Source of the DNA: Methylocapsa palsarum
GTDB lineage: Bacteria > Pseudomonadota > Alphaproteobacteria > Rhizobiales > Beijerinckiaceae
Reading direction: 5' to 3'
Length of the DNA: 64,000 bases
Assembly: GCF_900114285.1 (NCBI RefSeq)
Contig: NZ_FOSN01000009.1
Coordinates: 62,001-126,000, forward strand
A program made the translations under genes and the position numbers. The notes under the pieces were generated by a model. It worked only from the letters and a program-made list of their open reading frames with translations, was not told the DNA's origin and did no database searches. Shown here in pieces: positions 9,943 through 16,802 of the stretch. The first letter of the stretch is position 1, and each line of letters begins with the position of its first letter.

Positions 9943-10342
9943 CGCCCGTCCTCATTCAATTCCGCCTCGTCAGGCAATTTATCTTTTCGCTTCGTCAAGG
10001 GCCGCGACGCCGCCCGGTCGAGGGCTCGCCCTGCGCCGCCCCGATCAAATGTGAAGTTCCCAACTCGACGGATAAGCTCTAGCGGTCTGAAATTCCACGC
10101 TCGGTCGAAAGTCTATCCGGCGTTCTTGTCTTTGGGTCGCCATCTGCTACAGAGGCCCAAGCAAGCGCCTCGACTCTGACGTTTTATTCTTTTGCCCCGG
10201 GTTTCCTTAAGGCGGGGTGAAGAAGGGGCGCGTTGGCCGCGCAGCCTGGAAAGGTCGGCGCTGTCATGCGCGCGCCCAAACCTGCGCGCGGGCGATATTT
10301 TCCGGACGCAGGTCCGGACGGGCCGGGAGGGACAGGCAAGGG
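9943..10342. promoter_or_regulatory. Divergent promoter region between SH3 gene and dehydrogenase
   Basis: A 400-nt gap without a credible gene; it should hold promoters for both flanking genes. A possible plus-strand promoter is TTGTCT at about 10128 with TACAGA 16 nt further on, but the match is weak. Confidence 0.35.
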
Positions 10343-11338
10343 ATGGGCCGCAAAAAACCGCTCGTCATCGTTACGCGCAAATTACCGGATGTCGTCGAAA
10401 CGCGGATGTGCGAGCTGTTCGATGCGCGGCTCAATATCGAGGACAAGCCGATGTCGCGCTCGGAGCTGGCCGAGGCCTTCCGGACCGCCGACATCGTCGT
10501 CCCGACCGTCACCGACCGGATCGATTCGGAACTGATCGGGCAGGCGGGCGAGCAAATGAAGCTTATCGCCAATTTCGGCAATGGCGTTGACAATATCGAC
10601 GTGACAGCGGCCATGAGCCGGGCGATCACCGTCACCAATACGCCCGGCGTCCTCACCGAGGACACGGCCGACATGACCATGGCGCTGATCCTTGCGGTCG
10701 CCCGCCGCATCGTTGAAGGCGCGAAAGTCATTCCGGCGGGCGAATGGAGCGGCTGGGCGCCGACCTGGATGCTCGGCAGCAAGATCACCGGAAAGCGGCT
10801 TGGAATTGTCGGCATGGGCAGGATCGGACAGGCGGTCGCGCTGCGGGCCCGGGCGTTCGGCCTGCAGATCCACTACCATAACCGGCGCCATGTCGCGTCG
10901 GCGATCGAAGAGGCGCTTGAGGCGACCTATTGGGAATCACTAGACCAGATGCTTGCCCGAATGGACATCGTTTCGGTCAATTGTCCGCACACGCCGGCGA
11001 CCTATCATGTGCTCTCGGCGCGGCGGTTGAAAGTCCTTCGGCCGCACGCCATCGTCATCAACACGGCGCGCGGCGAATTGATCGACGAGGCGGCGCTGAC
11101 CCGGATGCTGGAGCTTGGCGAACTTGCGGGAGCCGGCCTCGACGTGTTCGAGCATGAGCCGGCCGTGTCTCCCAAACTGATCCGGCTGGCGGCGGCGGGC
11201 AAGGTGACCCTTCTGCCGCACATGGGGTCGGCGACTCTCGAGGGCCGCATCGCGATGGGCGAAAAAGTGATCATCAACGTCAAGACGTTCATGGACGGCC
11301 ACCGCCCGCCGGACCGGGTGCTTCCGTCCATGCTCTGA
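10343..11338 (+). CDS. D-2-hydroxyacid dehydrogenase (glyoxylate/hydroxypyruvate reductase type)
   Basis: 331-residue NAD(P)H-dependent reductase of 2-oxoacids; GyaR/GhrB-like enzymes act on glyoxylate and hydroxypyruvate in the cytosol. It has the family fold with the Rossmann motif GIVGMGRIGQAVALRARAFG at about residue 155. The catalytic residues are Arg243 (NTARGELID), Glu272 (LDVFEHEP) and His293 (LLPHMGSAT). The ATG at 10343, preceded by GGGAGGGACAGGCAAGG, replaces an upstream in-frame ATG at 10217 that would add 42 basic, low-complexity residues. In a methylotroph this could serve serine-cycle hydroxypyruvate reduction, but no serine-cycle genes are nearby, so that is only a possibility. 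Confidence 0.9.
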   Translation: MGRKKPLVIVTRKLPDVVETRMCELFDARLNIEDKPMSRSELAEAFRTADIVVPTVTDRIDSELIGQAGEQMKLIANFGNGVDNIDVTAAMSRAITVTNTPGVLTEDTADMTMALILAVARRIVEGAKVIPAGEWSGWAPTWMLGSKITGKRLGIVGMGRIGQAVALRARAFGLQIHYHNRRHVASAIEEALEATYWESLDQMLARMDIVSVNCPHTPATYHVLSARRLKVLRPHAIVINTARGELIDEAALTRMLELGELAGAGLDVFEHEPAVSPKLIRLAAAGKVTLLPHMGSATLEGRIAMGEKVIINVKTFMDGHRPPDRVLPSML

Positions 11339-11419
11339 GTATTTGCGGAGCTTGGAGCATTTGCGGAGGGCGCCGCTCCTCTCGACGCGGCGCCTGGTTG
11401 GCCTCGCCACGGCCCATCG

Positions 11420-13459
11420 TCAATGCAGGGAATGGATATCAGGCGGCGGGGGTTTGGGCGGTTCGCGGGCGAGGATGGCGAGCTGCTTGTCAAGATTGGC
11501 GAGATCGCTCCAGCTGTCGGGATCGTCGCTCTGCTGGGACGGAATCCAGCGGGCGCGGATATATCCTGAAAAATCGATCAGGAATTCGGCGTGCTCGACC
11601 GGCACCCGGGCGCGGTCCACTTTCGCGTCGGCGAAGGTGCGGGTGAACATGCCGTAGGCGGCGAGGACGTCGTCGGGATCGTTCCTTGCGATCAGGATGC
11701 TGTTCGCGGCGAGAGCCCGCAAGGATCCGCCGGTCTTGTCCGGGGCGATCAGGACAATCTGGAGGCCGAGCTGATCGAAATGGCCGCGGGCCGCCAGCAG
11801 CTGCTCGATGCGCGGCGCGTCCTGCGGGCCGGCGCAAAAGACGAGGAGCAGGGCGGACTTTCTGCGGTAATCGCTCAAAAGGCTGACCTGGCCCTGCTGA
11901 TCGGTCACCTGGAAATCGGGCGGCGCGAGCCAGGACTGGTTCGGCGCGACCGACGCCGAAATGACGCGCGCCTGGTAGCTCACCGAAAAGGCGCCCAGCC
12001 AGTTGATGATGTCCCAGCGCTGGTCGTTCGTCAGAATATCCTTGAACGCGGGCATGCCTGAGGGCGTGATCCCGTGCGTCACCCACCAGTAGAGATCGCC
12101 GGCGGTGTGCAGCGAGGTGTGCGGCGCCGAAAAATCTGCGGGCGGGCGCGGCAGACTCTTCGCCATCGGCCCGTTGCCGAGCCCGCTGTCGCCGTGGCAG
12201 GGCGTGCAATTGTCCTCGATGTGGCGAAGGCCGGCCGCGATCGATTGCGTCGCATAGGGAATTTCGGTCGTGAGGAAGGTGTCCGGATAGGCCTGGACGG
12301 AAATCGCGGGCAGGGCGAGGGCGCAGCCCGCGATCACTGCGGCGGCGCCGCCGCCGAGCGTCGCCCGGGGCCCAAGTCCCGAGAGCCTTGAGGGCCGCAG
12401 CGTCGGCCGCCACCAGAGCGCGATGAGGCCCGCGCCGAGCGCCGTGAGGAGGACGCCGGAGACGACCATGGTCGGAACCCAGGGATTGGCCCAGGTCGAC
12501 CAGATCGAAAAGCGGAACGGGAACGGCCAAACGATGTCTTCGTGCTCAGGCGGATTGCGTTGCGCCATTTCGGACGCGACGACGACAATCAGAAACGCCA
12601 TCGCGGTTTCGATCCTCACCCGCCGCGCATAGCTCATAATGGTCGCGTCGCTGGGCTTCATCTCCAGCAGCGGCAGAAGCGTGCGCTGCAGGCCGTTGGC
12701 GATGAGCAGGACGCCGCTGAGCAGCAGCAGCTTAATGATCAGCAATTGGCCGTAGGTCGTTCCGATCGCGCTGGAAAAATTGCGCACCAGGAACCAGGTC
12801 AGCACGGCTCCGCTGGCGACGATCGCCAGCATCGCCGCCGTCGCCAGACGCGAGAACTGGCGCAAAATCGTCTGGGACAGGAAGCGGGAGTCCTCAGTGA
12901 CAGGCCCAAGGCCGATCAGGAGCAGCAGCGCGGGAAGGCCGCCCAGCCACAGGCTGAACGCCGTCCGGTGGATGACGGCGCTGACGATCCCGGCGGCCGG
13001 GGGCTCGATCGAGGTCGGATGGCTGGCGAGGGCGACGATCGAGAGGCCGATCGCGGCCGCGGCGGACGCCAGGAAAAACAATCCGTCCGAGATTTCCTTT
13101 TGGTTCAGCGTGAAGAGGGCGGCCGCGGCGAGGATCACCGCGGCTGCGGCGAACCCGAGTTCGAAGAGCGACACCCCGCCCGCCCAGGTTTTCGTCAGGA
13201 ACCGGTTCAAGATCTCGAGATCGAAGGTGAACGGCGCCGCCTGGGCGGCCGCGGCCGCCGTGCCCACGGTGAAAAGAAACGCCGCCGCCAGGGCGACCGT
13301 CGCGGACGAGACGAGCAAAATCGCGACGCGGCGGCGCCAGCGGGCCCCGCCCGGATTCGCCAGAGAGCCTCGGGCGAACCACAGCAAAAACCCGGCGCCG
13401 ATCACGATTGCGCCCCCCAGATTCGCGATGGCGCGGGCGAGGGAAAGCGGATCGAACAT
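11420..13459 (-). CDS. CopD-cytochrome c-redoxin fusion protein
   Basis: 679-residue membrane protein made of three parts. Residues about 1-390 form a CopD-like copper-resistance domain with roughly nine membrane helices and conserved histidines (HPTSIEPPA, IHRTAF). Residues about 405-495 form a class I cytochrome c with heme motif CTPCH at 418-422 and a likely methionine ligand in GMPAF. Residues about 510-660 resemble a thioredoxin/SCO-type redoxin (DFQVTDQQGQVSLLSDYR). The redoxin part has a single Cys (LLVFCAGP) where a CxxC would be expected. The gene follows copC after 9 nt. I infer copper transfer or copper-linked electron transfer at the periplasmic face. CopD alone is usually about 300 residues, so the fusion is unusual. 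Confidence 0.85.
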   Translation of the reverse strand: MFDPLSLARAIANLGGAIVIGAGFLLWFARGSLANPGGARWRRRVAILLVSSATVALAAAFLFTVGTAAAAAQAAPFTFDLEILNRFLTKTWAGGVSLFELGFAAAAVILAAAALFTLNQKEISDGLFFLASAAAAIGLSIVALASHPTSIEPPAAGIVSAVIHRTAFSLWLGGLPALLLLIGLGPVTEDSRFLSQTILRQFSRLATAAMLAIVASGAVLTWFLVRNFSSAIGTTYGQLLIIKLLLLSGVLLIANGLQRTLLPLLEMKPSDATIMSYARRVRIETAMAFLIVVVASEMAQRNPPEHEDIVWPFPFRFSIWSTWANPWVPTMVVSGVLLTALGAGLIALWWRPTLRPSRLSGLGPRATLGGGAAAVIAGCALALPAISVQAYPDTFLTTEIPYATQSIAAGLRHIEDNCTPCHGDSGLGNGPMAKSLPRPPADFSAPHTSLHTAGDLYWWVTHGITPSGMPAFKDILTNDQRWDIINWLGAFSVSYQARVISASVAPNQSWLAPPDFQVTDQQGQVSLLSDYRRKSALLLVFCAGPQDAPRIEQLLAARGHFDQLGLQIVLIAPDKTGGSLRALAANSILIARNDPDDVLAAYGMFTRTFADAKVDRARVPVEHAEFLIDFSGYIRARWIPSQQSDDPDSWSDLANLDKQLAILAREPPKPPPPDIHSLH

Positions 13460-13468
13460 CTGACTGGC

Positions 13469-13948
13469 CTAGGCTGGTTTTTGGATCGTGAAGGTAAGCT
13501 GCGACTCGACCACATGTCCGTCGACGGACAGAACATGATAGCCGATGTTCACCGCTCCGTCCGGCAGGCCGGCCGGAAGCGCGACGACGACAAGCCGCGG
13601 ATCCGAGGCCTCGCCGTGAGTCTGGAGCGGCGTCTGGGTTCCGTCAGCGCCAATGAGCCAGACCTTGGCGAAGGCCGGCTCGATCGACTCGTTGAACCAT
13701 AGCTTCACCTCCGCCGGAGCCGTGGCGAGGACGGCGCGCGCCGCAGGCTCCGACTTGACCATCCTCGAATGCGCGAGCGCCCCGGTCAGCCCGATCGAAA
13801 GGCCGGCAAGCGCCGCAAACAAAAGGATAATTCCACGGCGAAAACCGTCGCGAGAGAAGGCGAAACCGCTCCGTGAAGCGGAGTCCGCAGGAAGCCGGAG
13901 ACTCCGGAACCCGAAGAATTCGAAGCCATGAAAATACTTAACAGCCAC
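13469..13948 (-). CDS. copC: CopC-like periplasmic copper-binding protein
   Basis: 159-residue exported protein with a CopC beta-barrel domain. The hydrophobic signal segment (FRRGIILLFAALAGLS, ending TGALA) would be cut before His, giving a mature HSRMVKSEPA. A free N-terminal His is the CopC Cu(II) ligand, with the C-terminal D-G-H of SVDGHVVESQLTF supplying others. The start is inferred as GTG at 13948, with GGGAGG 9 nt upstream; an upstream TTG at 13978 is weaker. It is the first gene of the copC-copD pair. A 22-bp tandem repeat lies 57-100 bp upstream. Confidence 0.88.
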   Translation of the reverse strand: MAVKYFHGFEFFGFRSLRLPADSASRSGFAFSRDGFRRGIILLFAALAGLSIGLTGALAHSRMVKSEPAARAVLATAPAEVKLWFNESIEPAFAKVWLIGADGTQTPLQTHGEASDPRLVVVALPAGLPDGAVNIGYHVLSVDGHVVESQLTFTIQKPA

Positions 13949-14276
13949 GTCGGTTTTCCTCCCAGCAGTAGCGCTCAAGGCTGATCGCCTTCAACGGTTC
14001 GTTTGCACGTTCTCTAGCATCTTTCGGCACGTTCCCTAGCATCTTCCGGAAGGACTGTCATCGCCCTGCCCCGCGGCGAATTCGTCGCGGATCGGCGTCA
14101 ATTTCAAGCCGCGCCGCGCATCGGAAAAGCGGCGTGTTCAAGGCAAGGGATGGGCCCCGTAACATGTTGCAAATAAGTCATAGCGCCACGCTGATCGCAC
14201 CGAACGCCCTTGTAGTCGATTGACAAAAAACCGTGAAAGCGGGAACCCTAGGCCAACGAAGAAAGAGGGGAGTGTC
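13949..14276. promoter_or_regulatory. Divergent region between copC and the first OmpW-like gene
   Basis: The gap holds the 22-bp tandem repeat described separately, then sequence with no gene. TTGACA occurs at 14220-14225, 52 bp before the porin start, but I see no convincing -10 box at the right distance. Confidence 0.35.
14005..14048. repeat. 22-bp tandem direct repeat upstream of copC
   Basis: Two adjoining 22-nt copies (14005-14026 and 14027-14048) each contain GCACGTT, CTAGCATCTT and CG, and differ at two positions. The 22-nt spacing is about two helical turns, so a dimeric regulator could bind both on one face. This is a candidate control site for the copper operon. Confidence 0.5.
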
Positions 14277-15005
14277 ATGACGCCTGCCATACGATATGTT
14301 GCCGCGGCGCTGTTAACCGCGTTTTCGATAGGGAAGGTCGCCGCCGCTGATCTTACCCCCATTGAGCCGCCGCCGCCGCCGCCGCCGGCATTTTTCCTAC
14401 ATGTTGGCGCGATGGGCGCCTTCTTCAACCCCAACGCCCAATCTACAGGCGGCGGTTACTTCAACAACATCACTCCCGCGGGGCCTGACGCGCATATCTC
14501 TAACGCCGCGATCCGACCCAACTATACGCTCGGCCTTGAAGCCGGCTACATGGTGACCCCGAACTGGGCGCTTGCGATCAGCGCTGGCGTTCCGCCGCTT
14601 CTTCACGCCAAGGCGACGGGCTTCACCCTTGACAGCACCTTCGGGACCAATCTTCTCGGAAGCACGCGCTGGGGCCCCGCCATGGCGCTCCTCCAGTACC
14701 ATGCGACGCAGTTCGGGGCCTTCCAGCCCTACGCCGGCATCGGCGCTGTCTACCTGCTGAATTTCGGCAATATCTCCGACGGCATCCTGGTGAGGAACTT
14801 CGGCATCGACCAAACCTGGGGCTTCGCTCTTCAGGCGGGCGCCGACTACATGCTCACACAAAATCTCGGCGTGTATGTCGACGTGAAAAAACTGTGGCTG
14901 CAGACAACCGGCACGGGAACCGTGATCACGACCAACATCCCGATCCGGGTCCGTGTTGACCTCAATCCGTGGGTGGTCGGCACCGGCGTGACCGTCAAGT
15001 TCTGA
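14277..15005 (+). CDS. OmpW-like outer membrane protein, first of a tandem pair
   Basis: 242-residue exported beta-barrel of the OmpW type. A signal peptide (about 1-23, ending KVAAADL) is followed by a run of nine prolines, then barrel sequence with alternating hydrophobic strands, NFGNISDGILV, and a terminal Phe (VTVKF) typical of outer-membrane insertion. OmpW proteins form narrow channels for small hydrophobic molecules. The ATG at 14277 has GAGGGGAG upstream; an earlier in-frame start at 14220 has no signal-like sequence. Its neighbour at 15266 is a clear paralog. The substrate is unknown. Confidence 0.88.
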   Translation: MTPAIRYVAAALLTAFSIGKVAAADLTPIEPPPPPPPAFFLHVGAMGAFFNPNAQSTGGGYFNNITPAGPDAHISNAAIRPNYTLGLEAGYMVTPNWALAISAGVPPLLHAKATGFTLDSTFGTNLLGSTRWGPAMALLQYHATQFGAFQPYAGIGAVYLLNFGNISDGILVRNFGIDQTWGFALQAGADYMLTQNLGVYVDVKKLWLQTTGTGTVITTNIPIRVRVDLNPWVVGTGVTVKF

Positions 15006-15030
15006 GCCGCGCCTGATTTTCGGAAAACTC

Positions 15031-15056
15031 GTCCCGCCGGACACGTCCGGCGGGAC
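15031..15056. terminator. 12-bp perfect GC hairpin after the first OmpW-like gene
   Basis: GTCCCGCCGGAC-AC-GTCCGGCGGGAC begins 25 nt after the stop codon. It has no T tract, so it is a transcription barrier or mRNA-stabilising hairpin rather than a classic intrinsic terminator. It may set different expression levels for the two porins. Confidence 0.5.
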
Positions 15057-15265
15057 GCCTTGCTCAGAATGCGCCGGCCCCATGAATGGGTTTACGCAGC
15101 GGGAGATGGGCCTCCCGCCTTGAGAAAGACCTCTGAGAAAGACTTGAGATAAGACCTCGGCGGCGCCCGCCGCTCCGCGATCAAGAAGCCCAGAGACAAG
15201 AAATCCAAGAAAAGACAAGAGACCCAGAGACAGGATATGTGAAGCGCCCGCCAAAGGAGTGCGTG

Positions 15266-15973
15266 ATGACCCCGGCCATTCGGTTTTTCGCCCTGGTTCT
15301 CATCGCCGCATTTTCGATAGCGCCGCTCACCGCCGCCGATGTCGCGGCCCCCGTGGACCCGCCGCCGAGCTTCTTCATCCACGCCGGAGCCCTCGGCGTC
15401 TTTCCAGGTCCTAACGCGCAGGCGACTGGAGGCGGGATTTTCCCGATCTCGAACATCGCCATCCGGCCGAATTACACCGTTGGATTGGATGCGGGTTATT
15501 TCATCACGCCGAATTTCGCGTTGGCTCTCTCCGTTGGCGTGCCCCCCCTCGCGCACCTTAAAGCGACGGGTTTGCAAGGGGCTCTCCCCGGTTACTATCC
15601 AGGCAGCAATCTTCTGGGCAGCGTGCGCTACGGGCCCGCGATCGCGCTGATTCAGTACCACCTCACGCAATTTGGCAATATCCAGCCCTATGCGGGTGTC
15701 GGCGTCGGCTATCTCTTGAACTTCGGCAATATCAGCGACGGCATCCTCACGAATTTCAGCGAGGATCAAAATTTCGCTTTTGTGCTGCAGGGCGGGATCG
15801 ATGTGATGCTGTCGCCGAACTGGGGCGTCTATGTCGATGCGAAAAGAGTGTTCCTCAACACCAACGCGCAAGGCTTCGCCTCCGCGCCGGGACTCCCGGG
15901 GCGCATACCGGTGCGCTCTCAGATCTCCCTCGACGCCTGGCTCGCCTCGACAGGCGTCACATTCAAGTTCTAG
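15266..15973 (+). CDS. OmpW-like outer membrane protein, second of a tandem pair
   Basis: 235-residue paralog of the preceding gene with the same plan. It has a signal peptide (MTPAIRFFALVLIAAFSIAP, ending AADVAAP), a short proline-containing linker, barrel strands including YLLNFGNISDGIL, and C-terminal VTFKF. The shared opening MTPAIR and the same central motif show tandem duplication. The ATG at 15266 has AAAGGAG upstream. It is convergent with grpE. The 260-nt spacer before it contains the GC hairpin and a purine-rich stretch with short repeats. Confidence 0.88.
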   Translation: MTPAIRFFALVLIAAFSIAPLTAADVAAPVDPPPSFFIHAGALGVFPGPNAQATGGGIFPISNIAIRPNYTVGLDAGYFITPNFALALSVGVPPLAHLKATGLQGALPGYYPGSNLLGSVRYGPAIALIQYHLTQFGNIQPYAGVGVGYLLNFGNISDGILTNFSEDQNFAFVLQGGIDVMLSPNWGVYVDAKRVFLNTNAQGFASAPGLPGRIPVRSQISLDAWLASTGVTFKF

Positions 15974-16027
15974 CTAACGCCCAAGCTCTACTTTCGCCCA
16001 AGCTCTAGCTTTCGGCGGATGCGCTTT

Positions 16028-16621
16028 TCAGGCGCCCTTGGGACCGCCGCGGGAGACGCCGACCTTCGCCGGGCGCAAAACGCGCTCCCCGATCATGTAG
16101 CCGGGCTCGACGACCTGCACCACCGTGCCGCTGGGCTTTGACTCGTCAGGCACTTCGAAAAGCGCCTCCTGAGTATTCGGATCGAATTTCTGGCCTTCGG
16201 GGTCGAGCTTCTTGACTCCGAACCGCTCCAGCCGGGAGGCGAAGTCCCGCTCGGTCAGTTCCAGCCCGTCGATCAGCTTTTTCAAGGTCGGCTCGGCGCG
16301 GGCGCGGGCGTCAGTCGGAACGTTCTCGATGGCGCGGCGGAGATTGTCGGCGAAGTTCAGCATTTCGCGCGCGAACGACGACACGCCGTAGACTTTGGCG
16401 TCGGCGACCTCCCTCTCGGTCCGCCGCCGCAAGTTCTCCATGTCGGCAAGCGTGCGCAACAGCTTGTCCTTGAGGCCGGTATTTTCAAGCTGAAGGTTTT
16501 CGAGCACCACAAAGGGATCGGCTCCGCCGGTCGGCGATTGCGCCGCGGGATCCGTGAAGGCCGCCGCAACGTCCTCCGTGGTCGATTGAACCGGCTCATT
16601 AGCATTTTTTGAATCGTTCAT
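16028..16621 (-). CDS. grpE: Nucleotide exchange factor GrpE
   Basis: Co-chaperone that releases ADP from DnaK during protein folding in the cytosol. The 197-residue protein has the usual disordered acidic N-terminus, a long coiled-coil helix (NLQLENTGLKDKLLRTLADM, then ENLRRRTEREV), and the C-terminal beta domain ending GYMIGERVLRPAKVGVS, the GrpE signature. The ATG at 16621 is preferred over a TTG at 16645. It lies 181 nt downstream of glnD on the same strand, not next to hrcA as in many alphaproteobacteria. No heat-shock promoter could be assigned with confidence. Confidence 0.95.
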   Translation of the reverse strand: MNDSKNANEPVQSTTEDVAAAFTDPAAQSPTGGADPFVVLENLQLENTGLKDKLLRTLADMENLRRRTEREVADAKVYGVSSFAREMLNFADNLRRAIENVPTDARARAEPTLKKLIDGLELTERDFASRLERFGVKKLDPEGQKFDPNTQEALFEVPDESKPSGTVVQVVEPGYMIGERVLRPAKVGVSRGGPKGA

Positions 16622-16802
16622 GGTCGATCCGTTCAATAGCGACAAATCCGGGATATCGGCCGCGCCGCCGGAGAATGCAAGTTCGCCGGCTGATTCTGCG
16701 CCGCACCGCGCGCAGTCTTATGGCCTTGGCTCCAGTTTTTCAACTTTGTCGGAACTCATTTGCTCGTTTGCGGTCGAACCCGACCCTGAAAAGGGGCGGG
16801 CC

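Noticed and set aside
12542-13702. 386-codon plus-strand frame opposite the CopD fusion
   Set aside because: Composition is Arg/Gln/Asp-rich with no hydrophobic core; antisense shadow.
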